Shown here: one piece after another, positions 40,478 to 51,360 of the stretch | How the letters are laid out: the number at the start of each line of letters is the position of its first letter | Position numbering within the stretch: position 1 is the first letter of the stretch | From: Bacteroidota bacterium | GTDB taxonomy: Bacteria > Bacteroidota > Bacteroidia > B-17B0 > Aurantibacillaceae | Direction of reading: 5' to 3' | Assembly: GCA_021155905.1 (NCBI GenBank) | Contig: JAJNBG010000034.1 | Coordinates: 1 to 64,000, forward strand | DNA: 64,000 nucleotides | Translations under genes and position numbers: made by a program | Notes under the pieces: generated by a model | The model's input: only the letters and a program-made list of their open reading frames with translations | What the model was told of the DNA's origin: nothing | Database searches by the model: none

Positions 40478-41548
40478 TTACAGTCCTCCTTCTTTCAACC
40501 TTTCTGCATTCTCCGCAAACTGTAGGGCATCAATCATTTGTTGAATATAGCCATTTGTAAAGTCAGTCAGGTTATATAAAGTCAATCCAATGCGGTGATC
40601 TGTGATTCGGTTCTGAGGATAGTTGTAGGTCCGGATCTTCTCCGAACGGTCACCTGTACTCACCATACTCTTACGTTTACCCGTAGTTTCTGCCAAACGT
40701 TTCTGAAACTCCAGATCATATAATTTAGAACGCAGCATCTCCATGGCTTTCTCACGGTTACCTAACTGGTTACGCTGTGTCTGGCAGGTTACCACAATAC
40801 CCGAAGGCTTATGGGTTAAAATTACTTTCGATTCTACTTTATTTACGTTCTGTCCACCGGCACCGCCACTTCGGGCAGTTGCCATTTCAATATCGGCCGG
40901 TTTAATTTCAATGTCCCATTCTTCGGCTTCAGGTAATACTACTACGGTTGCGGCTGATGTATGAACCCTTCCGGCTGCTTCTGTTGAAGGAACACGTTGT
41001 ACACGGTGTACACCACTTTCAAATTTCATCGTACCAAAGGCGTTATCACCTTTTACGTTAAATACAATTTCTTTATAACCACCCATCGAACCCGGACTTT
41101 CATCCACGACCTCTAACTGGAAACCTTTGATCTCGCAGTAACGGCGATACATTTCAAATAAGTCCCCTGCAAAAAGGGCCGCTTCATCACCTCCTGTTCC
41201 TCCGCGAATTTCCATCGTGCAGTTCTTGGCATCTTCCGGATCTTTAGGGATCAGTAACAAACGAACTTCCTCCTGCAATTTCTCTTCTGCCAAACGGTTT
41301 TCTTCCAGTTCGGCTTTCGCCATATCTAAAAACTCCTTGTCTTTTTCAGTAGCCAGTACTTCTTTGGCACCATTGATATTGTCTGTGATTTGCTTGTACT
41401 TGTAATAAGCCTCTACGATGGGTTGTAAACTCTTGTACTCTATATTCAGTTTTTTGAACAGACGCATATCGCCGATGACACTCGGATCCCCCAATTTCGC
41501 TTCCACATCATTGTACCGTCTCTTTATTTCTTCTAATTTCGCTAACAT
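40478..41548 (-). CDS. prfA: Peptide chain release factor 1
   Basis: [55 protein letters not shown]. Confidence 0.96.
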   Translation of the reverse strand: MLAKLEEIKRRYNDVEAKLGDPSVIGDMRLFKKLNIEYKSLQPIVEAYYKYKQITDNINGAKEVLATEKDKEFLDMAKAELEENRLAEEKLQEEVRLLLIPKDPEDAKNCTMEIRGGTGGDEAALFAGDLFEMYRRYCEIKGFQLEVVDESPGSMGGYKEIVFNVKGDNAFGTMKFESGVHRVQRVPSTEAAGRVHTSAATVVVLPEAEEWDIEIKPADIEMATARSGGAGGQNVNKVESKVILTHKPSGIVVTCQTQRNQLGNREKAMEMLRSKLYDLEFQKRLAETTGKRKSMVSTGDRSEKIRTYNYPQNRITDHRIGLTLYNLTDFTNGYIQQMIDALQFAENAERLKEGGL

Positions 41549-41737
41549 ACCTAATTTATCACTATAAGGGCGCTAAGATACTAAATCCATCGTGATTAGG
41601 AAAAATATGGAGCCTGATGTTGTAATTTTCAAAGATTGCGGAATCATTTTTATGCAATTCATTTCCCTTTCAATATTATTATTATAAATTTGGCGTAAAA
41701 TATTGAATTTTAAACATTTATCTTATTTAAGTAAATC

Positions 41738-43402
41738 ATGGCTTTAAAAACATTCAAGCAGGGAATTTTACCCCTGGTGATCGCGGCACTTACATTTAAC
41801 TCCTGTGTAAAGAAAAAAATGGACTTTGAAAATATGGCGGATCAGCAATGGACGCCTGAACTGGCTATTCCTTTAGTGAACAGTAATTTCACCATCAAAG
41901 ACATTTTACTGGAAACGGATAAGAACAACCAGATTGAAGTGGACGGAACCGGTTTTTGTACTTTGGTTTATAAAGGCAATTTGTTTTCTGTAAAAGGTAC
42001 CGACCTCATTCCTTTGACCGATAATAACGTTAACACCAGTTATAATTTAACGGCCGGTAATGTTTTAGCATTGAATGCATTGCCAACGGGCTCCACTTAT
42101 ACCATGAACTTCAGTAACCCGGTGACGTATGCGACAGGGAATTCTTCTATTCAGGTCGACGAGCTTACTTTGAAAACCTGTGATTTGAACATCGCGGTTA
42201 ATTCTACTTTCAGGCAAAGTTCTGTGCTGACGATTTCTATTCCGGACGCTAAAAAAGCCGGTGTACCATTTTCACAAACTATTGTGATTCCTGCATCCAC
42301 CGGTGGGAACATCAACGTGAACCAGTACGTGGATTTTGCAGGTTATGCGATTGACATGACCAATGGCGGAACCACCACTAATCAATTTACGGTGAACTAC
42401 AAAATCGTGGCTACGAAAACTGCCGCTGCATCAACCGTGGCTGAATCTTTCCAGATTTCCCAGGCATTTTCTAACCAGAGCTTTTTAACGGTTAAAGGAG
42501 ACGTGGGACAACAGTCCATCAGTGCAAACGTAGATACGGTAGCGATTTCTATTTTCAAAAATGCCGTACCAAGCGGTGGTGATTTCCGGATCAATTATGC
42601 TACCATTGATTTTACGATTGATAATTCATATGGTATTCCAATCCGTTTAAATAATATCCAGTTGTTCCCTTATGGTCCGGGACAGACTTTCCCTTATTCA
42701 TCTGTGCCTTTACCTCCGGCTTATACGAATTTAGATATCAACGCGCCGGTGGTTGTGGGAGCTCATGCTTTTACCTATCCTCCGCGAATTGGCGGACCTT
42801 CGTCCACACAGCTAAATGCTATCATCAATGCCAAGCCAAAGAATTTCATTTACAATGTAGGATCACAAACCAATCCTAACGGAGTGCCTTCTGCATCGCA
42901 GCGAAATTTCGTAACAGATCAGAGCCAGTTTAAAGTAGACATGGAACTGAGAATGCCGTTGGATGGTGGTGCCTGGGATTTTATTTTCAGGGATACCATT
43001 CCTTTTGATTTCGGTGAGCAAACTTCAGAAAATATCAATTCCATGTTATTCAGGGTTTACGCCAATAACGGCTTCCCGTTTGATGTATCTATGAACCTGG
43101 ATTTTGTAGATACCAATTATGTGGTGATGCAAACACTGGCTCCTGGTACTTTATATGCAGACGTGATCAAATCGGCACCGGTTGACGGCAATGGAATTGT
43201 GAACGGGAAAACAGAAAAAACCAATGATTTTACATTAACCAAAGCACAGATCGATAATTTAAAAACAGTGAAGCATATCATAGTGCGGGCCATTGGAGCA
43301 ACCAGTAACAATGGTGCTACTGATATTAAAATTTACGACCACTATAATTTAAATATCAGGATGGGCGTAAAAGGAGAATTTAATTTCCCATTGAATAAAT
43401 AA
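41738..43402 (+). CDS. Hypothetical secreted/lipoprotein
   Basis: Signal with ALTFNSCVKKK lipobox; long ORF adjacent to the OmpA gene. Confidence 0.7.
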   Translation: MALKTFKQGILPLVIAALTFNSCVKKKMDFENMADQQWTPELAIPLVNSNFTIKDILLETDKNNQIEVDGTGFCTLVYKGNLFSVKGTDLIPLTDNNVNTSYNLTAGNVLALNALPTGSTYTMNFSNPVTYATGNSSIQVDELTLKTCDLNIAVNSTFRQSSVLTISIPDAKKAGVPFSQTIVIPASTGGNINVNQYVDFAGYAIDMTNGGTTTNQFTVNYKIVATKTAAASTVAESFQISQAFSNQSFLTVKGDVGQQSISANVDTVAISIFKNAVPSGGDFRINYATIDFTIDNSYGIPIRLNNIQLFPYGPGQTFPYSSVPLPPAYTNLDINAPVVVGAHAFTYPPRIGGPSSTQLNAIINAKPKNFIYNVGSQTNPNGVPSASQRNFVTDQSQFKVDMELRMPLDGGAWDFIFRDTIPFDFGEQTSENINSMLFRVYANNGFPFDVSMNLDFVDTNYVVMQTLAPGTLYADVIKSAPVDGNGIVNGKTEKTNDFTLTKAQIDNLKTVKHIIVRAIGATSNNGATDIKIYDHYNLNIRMGVKGEFNFPLNK

Positions 43403-43435
43403 TTTTAAAAACACGACTTCATTATATCTCAGTTT

Positions 43436-45799
43436 ATGCAACTCAAAACCTATATAACAAGCTTATTATTTTTCTCCGTTCTGTCTTTGTCCGTTACTGC
43501 GCAGCAAAACTTAACGATGTACAACATCAGCTCCATTCAGCAAACGCAGGCGCATGTGAACCCGGCTTTTACTCCCGGCGCTAAAATAAATATTGCCATT
43601 GCGCCTTTGTTTCCGCCATTCCCGATTCCATCGGCCTATATCAATGTGAGCAACAGCGGTTTTAAAATGTCTGACCTCGTGAAACAGGACAGCGAAGGAA
43701 AAACCTATTATGATTTTGATAATATGATTTCCAAAACCAAAAAGAACAATTACCTGACTACGGCTTTGCATGTGGACCTGTTGACTTTTGGTTTCCGTTT
43801 TAAAAAGAAAAATTACCTGAGCTTTAATGTCTCTAATAAATTCGATTTCAGGTTCAGGTACCCGAAAGACTTTTTAAATGTGTTGATCAATGGTAACGGT
43901 GCAGACGCTACCCTTGGCCAGGAGCAAAAATTCAATTTCGGTGCGGACATGATGCACTATACAGACATCAGTGTTGGATTTAGCCGCGAAGTGATTGAAA
44001 AGAAATTAACCATTGGAGCCAAAGTGAAATACCTGATGGGTCAGGAAAACATCTACACCAAGAAATCGGATGTGTCTTTAACGACAGGTTCACAGAATTT
44101 TGACCTTACCGCTAAATCTGATATCGCAGTGTACACATCCGGACTGGATACGAATTCCCGTTCTCAACAGGATTTCAGCCCGATGCGTTATTTCTTCAAT
44201 ACCAAAAATTCAGGAGTGGGCATTGACTTAGGTGCCAATTACATTTTGAATGATAAATGGAGTGTATCTGCCTCTATGTTGGATCTGGGTTTCATTGAAT
44301 GGAAAGAAGCTACCAAAAATTATGTGAGTGCTAATCCGGGTTCTTCGGTAACCTTCACCGGTGTGAACTTAAAGGATTTCATCAACGATAGCACAACTAT
44401 CGAAGAGTCTTTCAGCAAAACGATTGACTCAATTGCCGAGCAGTTCAAGGTAGAAGAAAACATCAATACTTACCGCACCAACTTAAGCACGAAGATTTAC
44501 CTGGGTGGTAAATACCACATCAACGAAAAGAATTTTGCGGCTTTAGTATTATACGGACAGTTCTACGATAAAAAAATACATCCTGCTGCTTCCTTATCCT
44601 TCAACACAACCGTTGGCCGTTGGTTAAATGCTTCTATTTCTTATTCCATGTTAAACAGAAGTTATAACAATGTAGGATTAGGATTAGTGATCAACCCGGG
44701 TTGGTTCCAGTGGTATGTGATCAGTGATAACGTACTGGGCGTTTTGGTGATGGACAAATATAACAAGGCTTATGTACCGGCTTATACCAAAAACATTAAT
44801 GTGCGCGTGGGCTTTAACTTAAGCATCGGTAAAAAACCGAAGGATAAAGATAAAGACGGTGTAGCCGATAAAAAAGATGCATGTCCTGAAACCTTTGGTT
44901 TAGAAGCCTTACAGGGTTGCCCGGATAGAGACGGTGATGGTGTGAAAGATCTGGATGATAAATGTCCGGATACACCTGGCTTATCTAATTTAAGTGGATG
45001 CCCGGATAAAGATATGGATGGCATTATGGATTCAGAAGATGCCTGTCCGGATGAAAAAGGTTTACCAACGTTTAAAGGTTGCCCGGATAGAGACGGTGAT
45101 AACATCATGGACAAAGAAGATGATTGCCCGGATGAGGCAGGCTTAATTGATTTCAAAGGATGTGCAGACCGTGATGGTGACTTAACACCGGATAAGGAAG
45201 ATCCTTGCCCGGATGTAAAAGGGCCTAAGGAATTTAAAGGTTGCCCGGACAGAGATGGTGACAGCGTGATGGATAAAGACGATGGCTGTCCTGAAATTAT
45301 TGGTGCGGTAGAGAACAAAGGTTGTCCTTGGCCCGATACCGATGGAGATGGAGTAGTGGATAAGGATGATGATTGTCCTGCAGTACCGGGAGTAAAAGAA
45401 TTAAGAGGTTGTGTGCCTGCACCGGTATTGAAAGCTGAAGAGCAGAAGATCCTGGAGAAAGCATTCTCGAGTTTAGAGTTTGCAACCGGTAAAGACATCA
45501 TCAAACCGGTATCTTTCAAATCCTTGAACGACCTTGCGAAACTGATGAAAGAACATGAGAACGACTGGACACTGAAGTTATCAGGACATACCGATAACCA
45601 GGGTGACGCAGCGAAGAACATGCTCTTATCTGAGAAGCGTGTTAAAGCAGTGAAGAAATACTTAGTAAGCAAAGGAGCGAAAGCGGATAAGATCATTACA
45701 GAATGGTTTGGAGCTGATAAGCCAATTGCAGACAATGCCACTGAAGCAGGCCGCCAAAAGAACCGCCGTGTGGAAATGAAAGTAGAGTTTAAAAAATAA
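43436..45799 (+). CDS. OmpA family outer membrane protein with thrombospondin type 3 repeats
   Basis: Tandem DxDGDGVxDxxDxCPD repeats; C-terminal LSGHTDNQGDAAKNMLLSEKRVKAVKKYL OmpA motif. Confidence 0.92.
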   Translation: MQLKTYITSLLFFSVLSLSVTAQQNLTMYNISSIQQTQAHVNPAFTPGAKINIAIAPLFPPFPIPSAYINVSNSGFKMSDLVKQDSEGKTYYDFDNMISKTKKNNYLTTALHVDLLTFGFRFKKKNYLSFNVSNKFDFRFRYPKDFLNVLINGNGADATLGQEQKFNFGADMMHYTDISVGFSREVIEKKLTIGAKVKYLMGQENIYTKKSDVSLTTGSQNFDLTAKSDIAVYTSGLDTNSRSQQDFSPMRYFFNTKNSGVGIDLGANYILNDKWSVSASMLDLGFIEWKEATKNYVSANPGSSVTFTGVNLKDFINDSTTIEESFSKTIDSIAEQFKVEENINTYRTNLSTKIYLGGKYHINEKNFAALVLYGQFYDKKIHPAASLSFNTTVGRWLNASISYSMLNRSYNNVGLGLVINPGWFQWYVISDNVLGVLVMDKYNKAYVPAYTKNINVRVGFNLSIGKKPKDKDKDGVADKKDACPETFGLEALQGCPDRDGDGVKDLDDKCPDTPGLSNLSGCPDKDMDGIMDSEDACPDEKGLPTFKGCPDRDGDNIMDKEDDCPDEAGLIDFKGCADRDGDLTPDKEDPCPDVKGPKEFKGCPDRDGDSVMDKDDGCPEIIGAVENKGCPWPDTDGDGVVDKDDDCPAVPGVKELRGCVPAPVLKAEEQKILEKAFSSLEFATGKDIIKPVSFKSLNDLAKLMKEHENDWTLKLSGHTDNQGDAAKNMLLSEKRVKAVKKYLVSKGAKADKIITEWFGADKPIADNATEAGRQKNRRVEMKVEFKK

Positions 45800-45853
45800 A
45801 GTTAAACCGGAGGTTGAGGGTCTCGAAACCACCAGTTTAAATTGGATGAATTG

Positions 45854-45885
45854 AAAAGCCCCGCTGGAAACAGCGGGGCTTTTTT
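45854..45885 (+). terminator. Rho-independent terminator
   Basis: AAAAGCCCCGCTG-gaaa-CAGCGGGGCTTTTTT. Confidence 0.9.
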
Positions 45886-46054
45886 GTTGCTCTTCTAAAT
45901 AAAGAAAAATGTTACATTTGGTAAACTATTAATATTACAAAATACAATTCTGATATGGAAAAAATAAACCAAATAGGAATGAAAAAAAAAGAATTACATA
46001 CGTTAGTTATACCAATTCAAAGAATAAATACATTCAAAGCATAAAATTCAGACA

Positions 46055-47530
46055 ATGCGACCGAAAATACAATTTACAGAAGAAAATATCCGCAGACTAT
46101 TTGGATTTGAAGACGCTGAGGGAGAAGAGGTAGAGAGACTTAAGCAATACTATTTTAAGAATGATACCTTTGAACACGTATTGGCAGACTTACCAATACG
46201 CGTTTTAGTTGGTCACAAAGGCGTCGGAAAATCTGCATTGTTCCGAGTTGCAATGTCTGAACAACAAGAACGAGGCGATCTTACCATTTTGATTAAACCT
46301 GATGACGTAGCGGAAATTGGGGAAAAACATGAGAGTTTAGTGTTGAGTATTCCTAAATGGAAATTTGGGTTAACCGCGATAATTGCTGAAAAAGTACTTG
46401 CTCAATTTGGAATTAATGATGACTCAATTAAAGGAAAAATTATTCAAAGCGGAATGAAAGTTGTTTCGTTGGTCACAGACACGGTAACTCCGCTTCTTAA
46501 GGGCAAAGTAAAATTTAGTTCAAGTCAACTAAAGCTAATTGAACATTTCTTGAAAACTCAAAAAATCATTGTTTATATTGATGATTTGGATCGTGGATGG
46601 CAAAATAGAAAGGAAGGAGTAATAATGATTTCTTCTCTGTTAAATGCTGCTAGAGACCTGGCGTATCAAAATAAAGGTCTGGCCTTTAAGATATCTTTAA
46701 GATCAGATGTATATGCGGCAATCAGATTTGAAGATGAATCTTCCGACAAAATTTCCGGATCAGTAATTTGGCATTCTTATGAGTTACACGAAATATTTGT
46801 AATGCTGGTAATTCGTGTCCTTACATTTTTCAACGAATCGATAAATGAAGAAAACTTGAGAAAGTCAGGTCAAAGACATTTATCTTATTTTTTAGAATCA
46901 ATAATCGCAATAAATTTTGAGGGACGTGGTAATTGGGAAAAGGCGCCTATTCATCAGGTGATTCTATCCTTGATTAGAAAGAGGCCAAGAGATATCGTAA
47001 AACTATGCTCATTAGCGGCAAGAAAAGCTTATTCTGATAGGTCGGCAATCATCACCACCAAACACTGGGAGTTAATATTTGAACAATATTCACAAGGAGT
47101 TATTCATGACACAATTGTCGAATTTAAATCAGAATTACTAGAAATTGAAAGGTTACTTTTTGGTATGAAACCGGAAAAGAAAAATACAAAAGCTGCCGAT
47201 GCTTTTGTATTTACGAGCGCTGAGCTAAGACTGAAACTGAATAAAATTATTGAACGTGGTACTTTTAAATTTGCAAACGGAAGGATTGCTACAGCTTCAG
47301 ATCTCGCACAATTTTTATACAAAATAAATTTCTTAACTGCTAGAAAGACCTTGGAGAACGGAACTATTCAGAGAAAATATTTTGAAGAAAACAATTACTT
47401 ATCATCAACCTTTGTCGATTTTGGATATGATTGGGAAGTTCATCTCGCATATCGATGGGCATTACAACCTGATACATTAGAAAACATTCTTGCCAAACTA
47501 GTCCGCTCCAAAGATGAATTGCAGATATAG
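46055..47530 (+). CDS. P-loop ATPase, resembling the Sll1717 family
   Basis: FGFEDAEGEEVERLKQYYFKND; Walker A VGHKGVGKSALF; Walker B-like IIVYIDDLDRGW. Confidence 0.75.
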   Translation: MRPKIQFTEENIRRLFGFEDAEGEEVERLKQYYFKNDTFEHVLADLPIRVLVGHKGVGKSALFRVAMSEQQERGDLTILIKPDDVAEIGEKHESLVLSIPKWKFGLTAIIAEKVLAQFGINDDSIKGKIIQSGMKVVSLVTDTVTPLLKGKVKFSSSQLKLIEHFLKTQKIIVYIDDLDRGWQNRKEGVIMISSLLNAARDLAYQNKGLAFKISLRSDVYAAIRFEDESSDKISGSVIWHSYELHEIFVMLVIRVLTFFNESINEENLRKSGQRHLSYFLESIIAINFEGRGNWEKAPIHQVILSLIRKRPRDIVKLCSLAARKAYSDRSAIITTKHWELIFEQYSQGVIHDTIVEFKSELLEIERLLFGMKPEKKNTKAADAFVFTSAELRLKLNKIIERGTFKFANGRIATASDLAQFLYKINFLTARKTLENGTIQRKYFEENNYLSSTFVDFGYDWEVHLAYRWALQPDTLENILAKLVRSKDELQI

Positions 47531-47643
47531 CAACTATTTGAACGTTGCAAATAACATGTTTTAATTGTCTTGTAATTCGCTTTGATTTTGCAATTACAAA
47601 ATAACTCGAATATCGTATTAAAGGTTCAAGAATAATTTGACAT

Positions 47644-48600
47644 ATGGACAAAGAAGATGACACAATACTTGGATATATAAAATATGAGGGAGGCCTTGTA
47701 AGCGATGGTTATTTAGATGCCCGCAAATCTGGAGAAACATTGTTAGGTATTGATGAAGTTCTTAGGTATTTTATTTACCAAGAAAACCCTCAAATACAAG
47801 GTTTTGAATTTGAGATTCCCGTGCGTATTCGAAAAGGAAGTTGGATAACAACTTTTCCTGAGAATCCTGAAAAATGGGCTGCAGGCGCATTTACCCTTTG
47901 GATGGCCGGTAAATATGCAGGAAGTGCATTAGAAGAAATTGCAAAAAATGATTTCAAAAATGTCAGCCTGAAAGAAGTTTTTAAAAAAGCATTTATAGGC
48001 GCTATTAGCGTTATAAAAGTTGCAAAACATTTTGGTTCTATTTCAAAAAAGAAATTCGATAAAATTGAATTTGACGAAAACAACGAACTAATTAAGATTA
48101 TTAACGATGATGGGGAAGAATTATGGATACCACCTGAAATGTTAGAGTTGTATTCAAATTGTCCCCAGTCTATTTTTAATAAAATGACAAAGTTAATAGA
48201 AGAAGAGCGGGAACTTGTCGTTGGGTTGCATGATGAAAATGTAATTATAGAAGAAAAAATTACGGTAAAAAATAAATATATATTTACAAAACCTGATGAA
48301 GAGGATGAAATTATTCTCCCTGAATTGAAACATGGTGAGTATATTGAAATACAAGGTCATGTAACAAGAGGTAATGAAAAAGCAAATACAATAGGTTTTT
48401 TGTACTCAGATCATATAATAACTTGTTATCCACAAATAGGCAATATTAAAGAAAACAAAAACAATTTATTTAATAATTGTTTACTTAAAGGTTACGTTAA
48501 CAGAGAAGACAAAAATGGCAAGCTCATAGAGAAGCGTCCAAGAATTGCATTTGTGGAAATTATCAATCTGGACAAACCAGGGAAATCTCTTTTTGATTAG
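47644..48600 (+). CDS. Conserved hypothetical protein
   Basis: Long ORF co-oriented with the ATPase gene. Confidence 0.65.
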   Translation: MDKEDDTILGYIKYEGGLVSDGYLDARKSGETLLGIDEVLRYFIYQENPQIQGFEFEIPVRIRKGSWITTFPENPEKWAAGAFTLWMAGKYAGSALEEIAKNDFKNVSLKEVFKKAFIGAISVIKVAKHFGSISKKKFDKIEFDENNELIKIINDDGEELWIPPEMLELYSNCPQSIFNKMTKLIEEERELVVGLHDENVIIEEKITVKNKYIFTKPDEEDEIILPELKHGEYIEIQGHVTRGNEKANTIGFLYSDHIITCYPQIGNIKENKNNLFNNCLLKGYVNREDKNGKLIEKRPRIAFVEIINLDKPGKSLFD

Positions 48601-48635
48601 CTATCCAATTTTCATTGAACGCCAAAATTATTAAA

Positions 48636-49289
48636 ATGAGCATGTTAAATAATTATCTTCCACAAATACTAATCTTCGCTGGTGTAATGTTGACCTTTTT
48701 AGGAGGGTTGATAAGTTTTACTCGAGATGCAGAAACGCAAAAAGAAAACAAGACACTCGTGATAGAAAATAAGAGGCTATTAGAAAGTAATTTAAGTTTG
48801 TCAGAATTAATTAAAAATAATTTGACTGGTGGTGATTCTTACGGCGTTGTTTCACCCTTAGCAATTTTAGATAACAACAAAGAAGTTTATTTTTTATATT
48901 TTGAAAATAAAGGAGACTTTCCGTTGTATGACGTAATAATTAAATACTGGAACCCTGATGTAATTAAAGGTAAAGCTGACCCTGATGGAAAAGCCTCTAC
49001 AGAAGTGCTTAAATATTATAAAACGGTAAACTGTGGCAATATACCCCCTAAGGGAGGCCAAGCACTTGGATCTACGTTTGATCTTAGTGATGGGGAGTTC
49101 GTAAAGTTTAACATCAGTATCAATGCAAAGAATGGTTCGTTTTCTCAATTGCTTAGAGTGACAAAAAAAGATGGTAAGTTGAGCATTGCAAAAAGAATAA
49201 ATACTATTGGGGAAGGTTCCAGAATTATTTTGGAAGAAGTTGGTTTGGATTTTCCAAAAGATGCAAATGGGCAGCTCGATTGGAAGTAG
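48636..49289 (+). CDS. Hypothetical membrane-anchored protein
   Basis: N-terminal TM helix (QILIFAGVMLTFLGGLISF) then soluble domain. Confidence 0.6.
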   Translation: MSMLNNYLPQILIFAGVMLTFLGGLISFTRDAETQKENKTLVIENKRLLESNLSLSELIKNNLTGGDSYGVVSPLAILDNNKEVYFLYFENKGDFPLYDVIIKYWNPDVIKGKADPDGKASTEVLKYYKTVNCGNIPPKGGQALGSTFDLSDGEFVKFNISINAKNGSFSQLLRVTKKDGKLSIAKRINTIGEGSRIILEEVGLDFPKDANGQLDWK

Positions 49290-49420
49290 ATGAATCCCAG
49301 TTGGTTAAAAAGCAGTTAGCTTTTTATTGAGCTTTTCAGTAGGCAAAGTTTCAAACCTCAAACTGAAATTTAGCCCCCAAAACGTTATGTGTAATTTACT
49401 TGACCCCAAAATAGGATTTA

Positions 49421-50449
49421 GTGTTTGATAAAGAAAAATATAAAAAAACTGCACTTAACATTCTTTCCCCGATAAAGACTGCTGATATAGAATCGTGGAA
49501 AAAACAAAAAGTTATTTTTAAATCTGAAAAAAGTTTGTTAAGCTTCAAACTGCCAGAATATTATTTGGTCTATTTTTTATTCGCAGAATTATTAGATTTT
49601 CATAACCTTGGCCAATTTGAAAAAGTTGCATGGTCATTTCCTATTGACTACAAAGGAAAAGCATTCATTATAGAATATAGAAAATTTGGTATGACTCTTC
49701 TTGTTCAAGACTTAGACAATATAGAACAAGAAGCAGAGGAACTTACTAAAAAATTAAACGGTGCTGTTACAAGTGCTAGGCCATTTTACGATTATCTTGC
49801 TGAACAAGCAGTTAAAAGTTCTCAATTTAATGTGACTAATAGAAATTCAGAGCTGTTTGGACGATTCAATTTTTTACTGTCGCTTTATAAAAAAGAGTAT
49901 AATAAGTATATTAAAAATAAAGGTAAAATTGAGAAGAAGACAAAAATGACAAAAATAGGTGAAGTGACTTCTTTTATACGCCCAGAATACAAATATCAAG
50001 AAAAAGCGAATTGGATAGCTATTTCGTGTATTGAGGCTTTTTATAGTTGGACAGAACATCTATTTATACATCTGGCAATTGTTGCTCAGAACTTATCTGA
50101 TGGAGTGCAGGTTTCAAAACTAATCGAAGCAGAATGGAAAACTAAATTTAAGGCTGCTGTACCCTATGAATCAGAAGAAGCAAATCGATTTTATGTTGAT
50201 TTACTGATTATAAGACAACAACTTCGAAACTTTGTTGCGCATGGATCATTTGGAAAGGATGGTAATGCATTTAAATTTCATTCAAATACAGGAACTATTC
50301 CTGTAATAATGAGCCATAATAGAAATAAAAATAGGTTTTCGCTTCATGGCGGGTTGACTTTTAAAGAAGATAATGTAATCAAGTTAATTGAAGATTTTAT
50401 TAAATTTCTTTGGAGTAGTCCTCTACTATCCGCTCCGCTGCATTTGTAA
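49421..50449 (+). CDS. Hypothetical protein with HEPN-like Rx4H motif
   Basis: LLIIRQQLRNFVAHGSFGKDG contains RNFVAH; GTG start. Confidence 0.6.
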   Translation: MFDKEKYKKTALNILSPIKTADIESWKKQKVIFKSEKSLLSFKLPEYYLVYFLFAELLDFHNLGQFEKVAWSFPIDYKGKAFIIEYRKFGMTLLVQDLDNIEQEAEELTKKLNGAVTSARPFYDYLAEQAVKSSQFNVTNRNSELFGRFNFLLSLYKKEYNKYIKNKGKIEKKTKMTKIGEVTSFIRPEYKYQEKANWIAISCIEAFYSWTEHLFIHLAIVAQNLSDGVQVSKLIEAEWKTKFKAAVPYESEEANRFYVDLLIIRQQLRNFVAHGSFGKDGNAFKFHSNTGTIPVIMSHNRNKNRFSLHGGLTFKEDNVIKLIEDFIKFLWSSPLLSAPLHL

Positions 50450-50494
50450 TGCCGCGGAAATTTACCGTGATAAATTTCACTGACTTAAAAATGG

Positions 50495-50812
50495 TTGACG
50501 AAAATATTTACCTTTACAAAAATGCAGGAAATATTATTTTATACCTTTTTGGCCATCTACATTGTATTCTCTTTGATTCAATCGACTGAATTTTACAGAG
50601 AGGATGTCTTTTATTCCGGGAAAATTAAATTAGTTCACCTGTTACTAATTTGGCTGATTCCTTTTGTGTATGCCATTCTTCTTTCATCGTTGAGGCAAAA
50701 AACAAAAGGTTCTTTTGATCCTGATAAAAAACCAAAAAGCCTGGGACAGATTGCGGGAAATCGTCGCCACATTTCTAGTGGTGGTTTTAACAATTTCGGT
50801 GATTTACAATAA
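50495..50812 (+). CDS. Small two-TM hypothetical protein
   Basis: Hydrophobic helices and a soluble polar tail. Confidence 0.5.
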   Translation: MTKIFTFTKMQEILFYTFLAIYIVFSLIQSTEFYREDVFYSGKIKLVHLLLIWLIPFVYAILLSSLRQKTKGSFDPDKKPKSLGQIAGNRRHISSGGFNNFGDLQ

Positions 50813-50843
50813 AAAAAATGTAGAAATCAATATAATACAATAT

Positions 50844-51275
50844 ATGTGGCTCAAAGACCAACTAAATAAATATTGCCACGCCCGATTTCCTATTTTTAAG
50901 GTATTAGCGTTGATTGTCTTTACGCAGATCATTGTTTTTTGTGGGGATCCGCATTCCATTTTGATTTATTCAGTTATAAATGACTCAGCTGATACTTTGT
51001 ACATTGAAAAGCCATGTTGCGATGACTCAGAGGAGCCAATAGTGGTAATTGATCAGACAAATTATTATAAAATAGCACCGAACTCCGGGATCCAATATTT
51101 CGAGGATGATAAAGTTGGCTGGCCTGGAGAAAAGGAACTAAATAACCGAAATCTGAATGATAAATTAAAACTCATTAAAGGTAAAGATACCCTTGATTTT
51201 GTGTTTGCTCTAAAAGGCAAATGCGATATTGATATTAATGGACAGATTGGACGCTATACACGTACCATTGAATAA
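50844..51275 (+). CDS. Hypothetical protein
   Basis: ORF from the internal Met (MWLKDQLNKYCHARF), N-terminal TM helix; avoids overlap with the previous ORF. Confidence 0.5.
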   Translation: MWLKDQLNKYCHARFPIFKVLALIVFTQIIVFCGDPHSILIYSVINDSADTLYIEKPCCDDSEEPIVVIDQTNYYKIAPNSGIQYFEDDKVGWPGEKELNNRNLNDKLKLIKGKDTLDFVFALKGKCDIDINGQIGRYTRTIE

Positions 51276-51304
51276 TAGGAATAAATGATTTCATCTGTTC
51301 TCCG

Positions 51305-51329
51305 GTTGTCGCGGACATGTTGTCCGTGA
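51305..51329. repeat. Direct repeat copy 1, containing inverted repeat CGGACA-TGT-TGTCCG
   Basis: GTTGTCGCGGACATGTTGTCCGTGA; second copy at 52343-52366. Confidence 0.75.
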
Positions 51330-51360
51330 AGCATCTTTCAGCCACCTATAATATATCTTC

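Noticed and set aside
44782-45741. 319-aa minus-strand ORF opposite the OmpA gene
   Set aside because: Antisense frame kept open by the TSP3 repeat composition; the Ser/Pro-rich translation mirrors the sense-strand repeats
49366-49420. attC/integron-like site near 'AAAACGTTATGTGTAATTT' upstream of the HEPN-like gene
   Set aside because: Only a GTTATGT-like core is visible; no matching inverse core or repeated copies around neighbouring genes and no integrase
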